Shown: piece after piece, positions 16,385 through 24,575 of the stretch
How positions within the stretch are numbered: position 1 is the stretch's first letter
Layout of the letters: each line of letters opens with the position of its first letter
NCBI RefSeq assembly: GCF_002368035.1
Contig: NZ_AP018223.1
Coordinates: forward strand, 846,449 to 910,448
Direction of reading: 5' to 3'
Length of the DNA stretch: 64,000 nt
Source: Nostoc linckia NIES-25
Lineage (GTDB): Bacteria; Cyanobacteriota; Cyanobacteriia; Cyanobacteriales; Nostocaceae
Notes under the pieces: model-generated
Databases searched by the model: none
Told to the model about the DNA's origin: nothing
The model's input: the letters and a program-made list of their open reading frames with translations, nothing else
Translations under genes and position numbers: made by a program

Positions 16385-16717
16385 ATGAAAAAGCTTTTAT
16401 TTATCTGTAGCCAAAATAGGTTGCGAAGTCCTACCGCTGAAGCTGTGTTTTCTGAATATGAAGGGTTAGAAACGGACTCCGCAGGTTTAGATAGATACGC
16501 AGAAGTACCAGTTTCAACAGAGGCGATCGCTTGGGCTGATATTATTTTTGTTATGGAAAAGTCGCATAAAAACAAGCTATCAAAAAATTTTCAGCACTGC
16601 CTTAAAGATAAAAAGATTATTTGTTTAGATATACCAGATGAATATGAGTATATGGAACCAGCTTTAATTGAGTTGTTAAAACAAAAGGTGCTACCTTTAT
16701 TAAAAATTAAATGCTGA
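16385..16717 (+). CDS. Small protein-tyrosine-phosphatase-like protein
   Basis: 110-residue protein with the low-molecular-weight phosphatase P-loop near its N-terminus: Cys8-X5-Arg14-Ser15 (ICSQNRLRSPTAE). It is shorter than classical LMW-PTPs (about 150 residues) and lacks their DPY-type C-terminal acid motif, though DIPDEYEYM could supply an acid. It matches the compact predicted phosphatase group (COG4551-like). It follows the broken protease gene by about 80 bases on the same strand. The enzymatic activity is an inference from the P-loop. Confidence 0.8.
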   Translation: MKKLLFICSQNRLRSPTAEAVFSEYEGLETDSAGLDRYAEVPVSTEAIAWADIIFVMEKSHKNKLSKNFQHCLKDKKIICLDIPDEYEYMEPALIELLKQKVLPLLKIKC

Positions 16718-16931
16718 GGATGACAAAAGCTTTTAATTCATACATTAAAAGTATTGAATAAATAAAGCAAATATTGTTAGCAATTTGATTTTTTTGGTTA
16801 TTGTACCACCCAGTAATTAAAAATTACCAGTTAACAGTTACCAATATTCCCTGATAACTGTTGACTGTTTACAGTTTTAATATGGTAATCTTTAATTTTT
16901 ATCTCAATATAGACATAGTAATTCTATGTTT
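16718..16931. other. Convergent intergenic region with hairpin repeat
   Basis: The stretch at about 16819-16880 has partly complementary blocks (CCAGTTAACAGTTACC and GATAACTGTTGACTG) similar to repeats near 13905 and 51690. It may end either convergent transcript, but no classical terminator is visible. Confidence 0.45.
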
Positions 16932-17408
16932 CTATCTCATTTCAGGAGTTTGTTGCAGGATTAATAAGGTATTATATACCTCCTTTTTTAAGTTAGTGTT
17001 ATTTTGCAGTTCTATAGTAATTTTGTTGAAGCGATCGATGCTTAAACCATTATCTTCGACAATTTTTTGAGAACGAGTACAGTAATTTACTGCAATATCT
17101 TGAGCTTTTCTGGGAAGACCATTGATGCTGTTAGAATCATTACAAACAATCTTCGGAATTTCTCCACTGCCAATAAGTTTTTTAATTTCTTCAAATGCGT
17201 TTTGACGTGCTGGTTCCATTGCTAGCACCGCTTGGGCATAGCTTTTAATTTCTGTATTGTTTACTGGCGGAGTTTGACCGTAAGCTTTTGAACTTGATGA
17301 AAAACCGTTGGAAATCAAACCCACAGTAGCTACAAAACCGAAGAAGAATGATTGGGAAAGGATTCGCTTTCGGTTAGATTGAGAAAAGAAATGAGAAATT
17401 TTCTTCAT
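16932..17408 (-). CDS. DUF4168 domain protein with signal peptide
   Basis: Exported protein of 158 residues. After a basic start (MKKISHFFSQSNRKR) comes a hydrophobic segment (about residues 21-38) ending near SSSKAYGQT, probably a signal peptide. The mature part (NTEIKSYAQAVLAMEPARQNAFEEIKK, then IEDNGLS-type KIVEDNGLSIDRFNKIT) matches the DUF4168 helical domain; two cysteines (in KIVCNDSN and VNYCTRS) could form a disulfide. The start at 17408 was chosen over one at 17432 because it gives a normal signal peptide. The function of DUF4168 is not established. Confidence 0.75.
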   Translation of the reverse strand: MKKISHFFSQSNRKRILSQSFFFGFVATVGLISNGFSSSSKAYGQTPPVNNTEIKSYAQAVLAMEPARQNAFEEIKKLIGSGEIPKIVCNDSNSINGLPRKAQDIAVNYCTRSQKIVEDNGLSIDRFNKITIELQNNTNLKKEVYNTLLILQQTPEMR

Positions 17409-17510
17409 ATTGTGTGTAATACAGAAATACATCAGGGATCTTATAACAACTTTGAATTATTTTCGGAGTAGGAAGTTCCAGTAACTGCCCAATATATCAA
17501 GCTTTTATAT

Positions 17511-18506
17511 TTATTGTGAACTTGCTCGGCATATTTGACAAAGTTCAATTACTTTAGTTTGGAGTGCTGACATTTCTGATCCTCCTTGTTTTAGGCTTAC
17601 TTCTAATTCCAGTAGTAGGGGTAAGCAAGAGATTAACTGCTCTAGAGAAAGGAGCTTGATTTCTTGCTGTAGGAAGTAGATGCGCTTGGGGTTGCCGATA
17701 TCAGCAGCTTGAGCGATCGCTTGTTGATTTCGCTCGCCACTTTCCATCATAATCTTTACCCATAGCCAAGTGCGAAATTGTCCAATTAATGTGGCAACTA
17801 TCCGTAATCCTGGTTCGGCAGCATTGATGAGATCGGCTAACGTAATCAAAGCTTTTGCGGTATCTCCTGTTCTAATTGCTGCTGCTAATTGTAAACTATT
17901 TTGGGTAGTATTTCTTACTAACTTACTGACGATATCTACGTCTAAAGGTTTGTTGCTACCTTGGGCATATAGACGCAGCTTTTCCATTTCATTGTAGAGA
18001 AGGCGTGTATCATTTCCTACAGATTCTGCCAACAACTCAGCAGTTTTGGCAGTTAGTTTTACCCCCAGAGTTTGAGCTGCTTGGTTAACAGATTGCACCA
18101 ACAATTCTGTTTTCCAAGGGGGAATAAGTGGAAATTCTTTAAACTCGGTAGCAAATTGTTTTAACAATTTCGTAGACTTGAGCCGTTCATCCGGTTTGTT
18201 ACGGCTGGTGAGTAATAAAAAAGAATTTTCCGGAATCACTGAAAGCGATCGCCCTAATTCTGCCAACACATTCTCTGGACAGTGCTGGCAAACAGTGGTG
18301 TTAATCAGCCAAACCAAGCGCCCACCAGCGCCAAAACTTGGCGTCATCGCCTGATTTAACGCCTGGATGACAGCATTATCTCCATCCGGTAGAAATGAAG
18401 TGTAGTTAAAACTAATCCATTGAGGATCGAGGACGCGATCGCGCAGCATAGCGATCGCTTTTTCCATCCCAAAATCATCCTCACCCCAGTAAACGTAGAT
18501 TGGCAT
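17511..18506 (-). CDS. holA: DNA polymerase III subunit delta
   Basis: Clamp-loader delta subunit (331 residues), which opens the beta sliding clamp during replication. It begins MPIYVYWGEDDFGMEKAI, the normal cyanobacterial HolA N-terminus, and has the RecA-like fold of domain I, the LLLTSRNKPDERLKSTKLLK region, ESVGNDTRLLYNEMEKL, and the helical C-terminal domain ending LEVSLKQGGSEMSALQTKVIELC. AGGAG lies 7 bases before the ATG. The sequence is complete with no anomalies. Confidence 0.92.
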   Translation of the reverse strand: MPIYVYWGEDDFGMEKAIAMLRDRVLDPQWISFNYTSFLPDGDNAVIQALNQAMTPSFGAGGRLVWLINTTVCQHCPENVLAELGRSLSVIPENSFLLLTSRNKPDERLKSTKLLKQFATEFKEFPLIPPWKTELLVQSVNQAAQTLGVKLTAKTAELLAESVGNDTRLLYNEMEKLRLYAQGSNKPLDVDIVSKLVRNTTQNSLQLAAAIRTGDTAKALITLADLINAAEPGLRIVATLIGQFRTWLWVKIMMESGERNQQAIAQAADIGNPKRIYFLQQEIKLLSLEQLISCLPLLLELEVSLKQGGSEMSALQTKVIELCQICRASSQ

Positions 18507-18519
18507 AAATTAATCTCCT

Positions 18520-18780
18520 AATAAGGGAAAGGGTAAAGGGTAAAGGGTAAAGGGGAAAGGGTAAGGGGAAAGGGGAAAGGGTAAAGGGAGATATGTAGGG
18601 TTTATTCCCTTTCCCCTTTAGGATTACCATCTCCCTTATTCTCTTCTCCCCCTGCCCCCTGCCTCCTGCCCCCTGCCCCCTGCCCCCTGCCTCCTGCCTC
18701 CCCTGCTCCCTGCCTCCTGCCCCCTCCTGCCTCCCCTGCTCCCTGCCTCCTGCCCCCTGCCTCCCCTGCCCAAAAACTAA
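18520..18780. repeat. (GGGTAAA)n and (CTGCCTCCTGCCCC)n tandem repeats
   Basis: AAAGGGTAAAGGGGAAAGGG units at 18527-18590 are followed by a long C/T-rich tract of CTGCC(C/T)CCTGCCCC units at 18646-18772. The tract is open in one minus-strand frame (a Gly/Arg/Gln repeat peptide) but is clearly not a gene. The same unit type occurs at 1-22, 22843-22975 and 23109-23140. Confidence 0.85.
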
Positions 18781-18856
18781 ATACTTTTGAAATCATTCTC
18801 TTAATTTGGATAATTTTCCCTAAAATCTATCAAGTGAGAGCTTGAGGCTATGAAGA

Positions 18857-19645
18857 TTGGACGACAACTATCAAACTTACTTAAATCGGTTGGCACGGTT
18901 GACGTTACCGGAAGCCCACAGATCCCAAGCCCAGCATATCCAGGAATCTTCTAAATTTCAGGCAAACTCTGGGACTAGAGAAGCAGTTTCCTTTCCTGGC
19001 TATACGTTAATTACGCCGCCTGCTGAAGAAGAATCAGAAAACTCTGCTTTCTATGGCAAATTACAGATTTACCAACAGGAACTTTTGCAGTTACCTGTAA
19101 ACCCTGATTTGATTGTGCCCGTACCTCCTGCTAGCTTCCATCTGACTTTAGCGGATTTAATTTGGGACAATGCCTTTGTTGATGCCCGCGAACAAAATCC
19201 CCAATTCGATCGAGAGTTACACTCTTGTGTAGCAGAAATCTTCCAGCAATATCAACAATCGATGACAAACAGGAATCATCCTATCAAATGGGAAATGCTG
19301 GGATTGATACTGATGCCAAGAGCTATAGCTGTTTGTTTAGTACCTAAGGATGAACGCTCCTATGATGAAATTATTCAATTTCGCCGAACAATTTATCAAA
19401 ACCCGAAGTTAATAGCTTTGGGTATTGAGCAGCACTATCACCTTACAGCACATATTACATTAGCCTATTTTGGCGAAGTTCCATCTGATTTAGACCGTAC
19501 AAACTTCAGTACGCTCCTTTCTCAGTTGAATCAAAAATGGTTGTTGAATTTGCCAGAATTTTTGATTAATCGCGTCGAGTTGCGTAAGTTCGACGATATG
19601 ACACGCTATTATCGCGAACCAGACTGGCCAGTTTTAGAATTTTGA
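18857..19645 (+). CDS. DUF1868 protein, 2H-phosphoesterase-like
   Basis: 262-residue cytoplasmic protein. It has two short H-hydrophobic-T motifs about 110 residues apart, FHLTL and HITLAYF, the signature spacing of the 2H phosphoesterase superfamily, to which DUF1868 belongs. GYTLITPP and YREPDWPVLEF at the C-terminus also fit the family. Start: TTG at 18857 (MDDNYQTYLNRL) because no in-frame ATG exists upstream. 2H enzymes act on cyclic phosphates or RNA ends, but the substrate of this group is unknown to me. Confidence 0.8.
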   Translation: MDDNYQTYLNRLARLTLPEAHRSQAQHIQESSKFQANSGTREAVSFPGYTLITPPAEEESENSAFYGKLQIYQQELLQLPVNPDLIVPVPPASFHLTLADLIWDNAFVDAREQNPQFDRELHSCVAEIFQQYQQSMTNRNHPIKWEMLGLILMPRAIAVCLVPKDERSYDEIIQFRRTIYQNPKLIALGIEQHYHLTAHITLAYFGEVPSDLDRTNFSTLLSQLNQKWLLNLPEFLINRVELRKFDDMTRYYREPDWPVLEF

Positions 19646-20192
19646 CCTGAGACAAGTATTTTCCAACAAATAAATTTGTCTTGAAAATCGGGTATTGGGC
19701 ATTGTAAAAGAGTTTTTCAGTAGTGGCGTGGCAAGCTTAAAATAGTGTATTAGTAAACTCTTGTGGGGTGGGCATCCTGCCCGCCCGGACGGGTGAGGAC
19801 ACCCATCCCACAATAAAATCTATTGCAACATTTTAGCCTTGCCGCGCCAGTAGGGTGCGTTAGCCTTTGGCATAACGCACCATTTTATTTAATTCCTAGT
19901 ATTCAATGGTGGTAAGTGAAGGCTAGCAGCTAATACTACTTATTGAGAATGCCATCAGCGTAGCTTTTACTTTTGCAAATCTCTCTTTGAGTTTCGTGAA
20001 TGAATCTCTGAGCTTCGTCAACGTTCATAGCGAGCGATCGCCAAATCAACTGCGGCGATCGCACTCGGCAATGCGGTATTGTATTATCACCTAAGTTATT
20101 TACCAGAATAATTCAGTCTCAATTTCTGAAAAATCCAGGCTAAACATTGCACTTTTGAGAAAAATCCTTTAGCAATCAAATAGAAGGCTGGG
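19646..20192. other. Intergenic region containing an inverted-repeat element
   Basis: No gene. It holds the element at 19722-19851, a stretch GTGCGTTAGCCTTTGGCATAACGCACC at about 19855-19881 that is itself a small hairpin, and two HIP1-like GCGATCGC-type sites near 20035-20060. The promoter of the gene at 20193 should lie in the last 150 bases. Confidence 0.6.
19722..19851. mobile_element. MITE-like element with terminal inverted repeats
   Basis: Left end AGTGGCGTGGCAAGCTTAAA matches the complement of the right end (ACTGGCGCGGCAAGGCTAAA) with four mismatches over 22 bases. The interior is a further hairpin at about 19762-19812 (TGTGGGGTGGGCATCCTGCC paired with its imperfect complement). It encodes nothing. 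A related solo right end lies at 4340-4371, and the interior hairpin resembles sequence at about 62067-62098, so this is a dispersed family. Confidence 0.6.
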
Positions 20193-20915
20193 ATGAGACA
20201 ACCCGAAAGTCAAAAAAGTATCACCTATACACGCGTTATCCACTTAAGTCATGTCATTGACTTGGATATTCCCCAATGGCCTGGCGATCCCCCAGTAGAA
20301 TTTGAAACTGTGGCTGAATCGAACAACGATGGCTATTACCTGCGGCGTTTTTCTTTGGGAGAACATAGCGCCACCCATATCAATGCTCCTAATAGTTTTT
20401 ATAGTCATAGTATCGGAATTGACCAATACCCAGCGCAGTCTTTAGTTGTACCTGCGGTAGTTATAGATATTCGTGAAGCCGTGAAAGCTAATTTTGATTA
20501 TGCATTGACCATTGCTGATGTTCTGGCTTGGGAAGAACAATACGGTGAAATTCCTGCCGGGTGCGTAGTTATATTGAATACTGGTTGGCAAAAGAAGTGG
20601 TTTGATAAAAATGCATTCCTCAATCAGGATGCTCAAGGAATCAGCCACTTTCCAGGGTTTGGCAGTGATGCCACCCAATTTTTACTCGCTCGACGGCACA
20701 TTGCTGGAGTAGGAATTGATACTCATGGTGTAGATCCAGGACACGATACCAGCTTCGCTACAAACCGCTTGGTGTTAGAACAATCGCGCATTGTGCTAGA
20801 GAATCTCACCAATTTGGATCAATTGCCACCTAATGGTACTACTCTAGCGATCGGAATTTTGAGATTGCGTGGTGGTTCCGGTTCTCCTGTAGGGGTTTTG
20901 GCATTTGTGCCTTAG
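20193..20915 (+). CDS. Cyclase-family hydrolase (kynurenine-formamidase-like fold)
   Basis: 240-residue metal-dependent amidohydrolase of the cyclase family (PF04199). The core motif is present in variant form: GEHSATHINAPNSF (residues about 57-70) where the common form is HxGTHxDxPxHF; the HxxTH part is kept, but Asp and the last His are replaced by Asn. Downstream the family pattern VVILNTGWQKKW and HIAGVGIDTHGVDPGHD is intact. The activity could be formamide or ester/lactone hydrolysis, and the metal site may be altered. AGGCTGGG precedes the ATG. It lies upstream of the aldehyde dehydrogenase gene by over 400 bases, so membership in that cluster is uncertain. Confidence 0.8.
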   Translation: MRQPESQKSITYTRVIHLSHVIDLDIPQWPGDPPVEFETVAESNNDGYYLRRFSLGEHSATHINAPNSFYSHSIGIDQYPAQSLVVPAVVIDIREAVKANFDYALTIADVLAWEEQYGEIPAGCVVILNTGWQKKWFDKNAFLNQDAQGISHFPGFGSDATQFLLARRHIAGVGIDTHGVDPGHDTSFATNRLVLEQSRIVLENLTNLDQLPPNGTTLAIGILRLRGGSGSPVGVLAFVP

Positions 20916-21333
20916 GGCTAAAGAATTCAGAAGTTATATAGTGTCCGCTTGGTTACTTGTTAAATCCGAGGAACCCCAAAGAGCCAAAGCTGCGCTTTGT
21001 CTCCTTTCCCAGCCTGCGGGGAGGGGATTAAGGGGTGGGGCGCAATGACTGTAGGAATCATAACTAATTAACCAGAAATAATATCAGAACTTAGAAGTCA
21101 GAATTTAGAATTGAGTCCGGCTGACTAATGAATATTGGTTTACAACAGTTTTCATATTTTGAAATCGCAATCTAATTTCCCCGTTTGCACCTTAGCGTTT
21201 AAGAAAGCGGGAACCTCTAAAGGCGAATGCGTGACATAAAAACCTAACTCGTGACTCCTGACTTGACGATAACGTAGAAAGCAAGCAAACTTAGTACCAA
21301 AATCCACTGAATTATCAGTCGGAGGTCTTTGTG
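20916..21333. other. Intergenic region before the catabolic cluster
   Basis: Contains degenerate repeats (CCTTTCCCAGCCTGCGGGGAGG near 21005-21030, CAGAACTTAGAAGTCAGAATT near 21085-21110). A GGAGG ribosome site at 21321-21325 serves the ATG at 21334. No gene seen. Confidence 0.5.
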
Positions 21334-22836
21334 ATGATAACTCCGCTATCTTGCCGCAATTTCATAGACGGTCAATGGTTGACCGCTGTAGGGGAAGCAA
21401 CTCTCGAAAGCCGCAACCCCGCTGACAGAAACGAACTTGTTGCTACATTTCCCCGTTCCCAAGCCAAGGATGTAGATACAGCGGTAGCCGCCGCCCGCAA
21501 AGCCTACCAAACTTGGCGCCAAGTCCCAGCCCCAGCCAGGGCAGAATACATTTTTAGAGTTGGGGAAATATTACTCGAACACAAAGAAGAACTTGCCCAG
21601 TTAATCAGCCGAGAAATGGGTAAACCCCTGACAGAAGCTAGGGGAGATGTGCAAGAAGGTATTGACTGCGCCTTTTATAGTGCTGGCGAAGGACGGCGAC
21701 TTTTTGGGCAAACCACACCCTCGGAAATGCCGAATAAATTCGCTATGACAGTGCGAATGCCCATTGGTGTCTGCGCCTTAATTACTCCGTGGAATTTCCC
21801 AGTGGCAATTCCTTGCTGGAAAGCGATGCCAGCATTGGTGTGTGGGAATACAGTCATCCTCAAACCTGCTGAAGATACATCTGCTTGTGCAAATAAATTA
21901 ATTGAAATTTTCCAACAAGCAGGTTTACCGCCAGGGGTAATTAACCTCGTGCATGGTGTAGGAGAAGAGGCGGGGAAAGCTTTAGTCGAACATCCTGGTG
22001 TTGATTTGGTGTCCTTTACTGGTTCTTCCCAAACTGGTGCTTTTGTCGGCGCGACTTGCGGACGCACTCACAAGCGCGTCTGTCTGGAAATGGGCGGCAA
22101 AAATGCCCAAGTGGTAATGGAAGATGCCGATTTAGAATTGGCTTTAGATGGTGCGGTGTGGGGTGCTTTTGGCACAACAGGTCAACGCTGTACGGCTACG
22201 AGTCGCCTGATTTTGCATCGCGACATCAAAGAAAAATTTACTGCTATGCTTTATGAGCGTGCGAGTAAGTTACGCTTGGGTGCTGGTAATGACCCAGATA
22301 CAGATATCGGGCCGATAATTAATCAAAAGCAACTTCAACAGGTAAGCAAGTATTTAGATATTGCCCGCGAAGAAGGAGCAAAAGTTTTAATTGGTGGGGA
22401 AATTGCATCTGCTGGCGAATTAAAAAATGGTTACTTCTTTCAACCGACTATTTTGGATGATGTAACTCCCAATATGCGCGTTGCCCGTGAAGAGATATTC
22501 GGCCCGGTGGTGGCATTGATTGAGGTGAGTTCTTTTCAAGAAGCGATCGCCATTCTCAATGATACCAATTATGGTCTTTCTTCTTCCGTTTATACCCGCG
22601 ATATCAACCGCGCTTTTACTGCTATGCGCGACATCGAAGCAGGTATCACTTATATTAACGGCCCTACCATTGGTGCAGAGGTACACTTACCTTTTGGTGG
22701 TGTAAAACAAACCGGCAACGGACACCGCGAAGCCGGCACCACTGCTTTAGATGTGTTCACAGAATGGAAAAGCGTTTATGTTGACTTTTCTGGAAGTTTG
22801 CAACGCGCCCAAATAGATAATCGAAGTAATTCGTAA
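21334..22836 (+). CDS. NAD(P)-dependent aldehyde dehydrogenase
   Basis: 500-residue soluble ALDH. The cofactor region PWNFPVAIPCWKAMPAL, general base Glu252 (CLEMGGKNAQ), catalytic Cys286 (GQRCTATSR) and EEIFGPVV are present. It is complete and of normal length. Neighbours are a class III aminotransferase and a DUF1338 2-oxoadipate-type enzyme, all on this strand. In that context oxidation of 2-aminoadipate 6-semialdehyde (piperideine-6-carboxylate) to 2-aminoadipate is the most attractive assignment, but the sequence alone cannot exclude succinate-, glutarate- or ketoglutarate-semialdehyde. The preferred start is the ATG at 21334 with GGAGG 8 bases upstream; a GTG directly before it is in frame. 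Confidence 0.9.
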   Translation: MITPLSCRNFIDGQWLTAVGEATLESRNPADRNELVATFPRSQAKDVDTAVAAARKAYQTWRQVPAPARAEYIFRVGEILLEHKEELAQLISREMGKPLTEARGDVQEGIDCAFYSAGEGRRLFGQTTPSEMPNKFAMTVRMPIGVCALITPWNFPVAIPCWKAMPALVCGNTVILKPAEDTSACANKLIEIFQQAGLPPGVINLVHGVGEEAGKALVEHPGVDLVSFTGSSQTGAFVGATCGRTHKRVCLEMGGKNAQVVMEDADLELALDGAVWGAFGTTGQRCTATSRLILHRDIKEKFTAMLYERASKLRLGAGNDPDTDIGPIINQKQLQQVSKYLDIAREEGAKVLIGGEIASAGELKNGYFFQPTILDDVTPNMRVAREEIFGPVVALIEVSSFQEAIAILNDTNYGLSSSVYTRDINRAFTAMRDIEAGITYINGPTIGAEVHLPFGGVKQTGNGHREAGTTALDVFTEWKSVYVDFSGSLQRAQIDNRSNS

Positions 22837-23193
22837 TTCTTCAGGAGGCAGGGGGCAGGGGGCAGGGGGCAGGGGGCAGGAGGAAGGGGGCAGGAGGCAG
22901 GAGGTAGGAGGCAGGGGGCAGGGCAGGAGGCAGGAGGTAGGAGGCAGGGGGCAGGGGGCACGAGGTAGGAGGAACGAGGTTTTTAAACGTGGGATCGTGG
23001 GATTGAAACAAGGACGCTTTGTATCTCGCGCTGTACGTCTAGATATAGTTCTTTTTATACTAGTGCGGCTTTAAACCCACAAGTAAAGTTTTCATTCATA
23101 CTTCTTTTCTCCTGCCTCCTGCCCTTTGCCTTCTGCCTTTCTTTGTAAATAATTGGATTTCGCAGTTTAATTATTCAGTAATTCTAAAAAATT
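22837..23193. repeat. Gap filled by (GGGGGCA/GGAGGCA)n repeats
   Basis: GGCAGGGGGCAGGAGGCAGG units run from about 22843 to 22975; C/T-rich units of the opposite sense are at 23109-23140 (TCCTGCCTCCTGCCC). The two tracts could pair in RNA. The rest holds no gene; the aminotransferase starts at 23194. Confidence 0.8.
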
Positions 23194-24507
23194 ATGTTAA
23201 GTATTCCTGTTAATTTAAATCTACCTCGAACACCGCGCTTAATAACTTCTTTGCCTGGAACTCGCGCTCAAGAAATTATACAACGCGATCGCGCCGTGAC
23301 TTCTCCTTCTTATACCCGCGATTATCCCTTAGTGGTGGCTCGTGGTGAAGGTTGTATGGTGGAAGATGTGGACGGCAATGTGTTTCTGGATATGACCGCA
23401 GGTATCGCCGTCACCGCCACGGGACACGCCCACCCAGAAGTCGTCAAAGCAATTCAAGAACAGTCGGCGCGTTTGCTGCACATGTCGGGGACAGATTTTT
23501 ATTATGAACCGATGGTAGAACTAGCAGAAAAATTGGCTGTTCGCGCCCCCTTTCCCCAACCACAGAATAACGCTGGATTTCCCGCCAAAGTGTTTTTTAC
23601 CAATTCCGGGGCAGAGTCTAACGAAGGGGCGATTAAACTAGCTAGATATTACACCAAGCGATCGCTAATTGTCGCATTCTTAGGCGCATTCCACGGACGC
23701 ACCTATGGTGCAATGTCTCTCACTGGTTCCAAAGTAGTGCAGCGAGCCAATTTTGGCCCTTTAGTTCCAGGGGTAACTCATATTCCTTATGGCACTCACG
23801 CCAGCTTAGATTACTTAGAAAAACAGCTATTTACGACAACTTTACCACCACAAGAAGTAGCGGCAATTGTAGTTGAGCCGATTCAAGGAGAAGGCGGGTA
23901 TATCGTACCAGAAGATGGTTTTTTAAAACGCATTCGGGAAATTTGCGATCGCCACGGTATTTTAATGGTGGTGGATGAAGTACAAGCGGGTATGGGGCGC
24001 ACTGGTAGATTATTTGCGATCGAGCATTGGGGAGTCATGCCTGATATTATTACTACCGCCAAAGGTATCGCTAGCGGTTTACCTTTAGGGGCGATACTTG
24101 CCAGACCAGAGTTAATGACTTGGCCTCCTGGTTCTCACGCTACCACATTTGGCGGTAATCCCGTAGCTTGTGCGGCTGGTATTGCCACTCTAGAACTGCT
24201 AGAAAACGGTTTAATGACTAACGCTACCCATATGGGAGAGTTGTTACAAACTGGGCTTACCGAATTACACCATAAATTTCCCAGAGTCTCGCCACCACGA
24301 GGAAAAGGTTTAATGGTTGCGGTGGACTTATTGGATGAAGCAGGTAATCTTGATAATAAACTGCGCGATCGCCTTATCCAAGAATCCTTCTTACAAGGTT
24401 TATTATTGCTAGGTTGTGGCAAAGCAGCAATTCGTTTTTGTCCCCCTCTAATCATCGATAGCGACCAAATCCAAATCGCCCTCCAAACTCTCTCAAATAT
24501 CCTCTAA
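23194..24507 (+). CDS. Class III (omega) aminotransferase
   Basis: 437-residue PLP enzyme of the acetylornithine/4-aminobutyrate/lysine aminotransferase class. Features: GIAVTATGHAHPEV, FFTNSGAESNEGAIKLAR, AFHGRTYGAMSLTGSK, VEPIQGEGGY, VDEVQAGMGRTG and the Schiff-base Lys290 in ITTAKGIASGLPLG, followed by HATTFGGNPVACAAG. Subfamily patterns resemble 4-aminobutyrate/5-aminovalerate aminotransferases. Sitting between an ALDH and a DUF1338 enzyme it may act on lysine (6-amino group) or on 2-aminoadipate, but the amino donor cannot be read. Complete, no anomalies. Confidence 0.9.
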   Translation: MLSIPVNLNLPRTPRLITSLPGTRAQEIIQRDRAVTSPSYTRDYPLVVARGEGCMVEDVDGNVFLDMTAGIAVTATGHAHPEVVKAIQEQSARLLHMSGTDFYYEPMVELAEKLAVRAPFPQPQNNAGFPAKVFFTNSGAESNEGAIKLARYYTKRSLIVAFLGAFHGRTYGAMSLTGSKVVQRANFGPLVPGVTHIPYGTHASLDYLEKQLFTTTLPPQEVAAIVVEPIQGEGGYIVPEDGFLKRIREICDRHGILMVVDEVQAGMGRTGRLFAIEHWGVMPDIITTAKGIASGLPLGAILARPELMTWPPGSHATTFGGNPVACAAGIATLELLENGLMTNATHMGELLQTGLTELHHKFPRVSPPRGKGLMVAVDLLDEAGNLDNKLRDRLIQESFLQGLLLLGCGKAAIRFCPPLIIDSDQIQIALQTLSNIL

Positions 24508-24550
24508 CCTCACGCAAAAACTCTCCGCACCTCCGCGCCTCTGCGTGAAA
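24508..24550. repeat. Short hairpin-forming repeat
   Basis: CACGCA and TGCGTG flank a C-rich core (CTCCGCACCTCCGCGCCTC). It resembles the CACAGAGGCACAGAG-type repeat near 61990 in the opposite sense. It lies between the aminotransferase and the DUF1338 gene. Confidence 0.45.
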
Positions 24551-24575
24551 AAATCATTCATCCCCCATCAACATT

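Noticed and set aside
18602..18796. Minus-strand open frame of Gly/Arg/Gln repeats
   Set aside because: It is made entirely of the CTGCCTCCTGCCCC tandem repeat and has no gene-like composition.
22776..22961. Minus-strand Pro/Leu/Cys-rich open frame
   Set aside because: It is translated repeat DNA overlapping the end of the aldehyde dehydrogenase gene.
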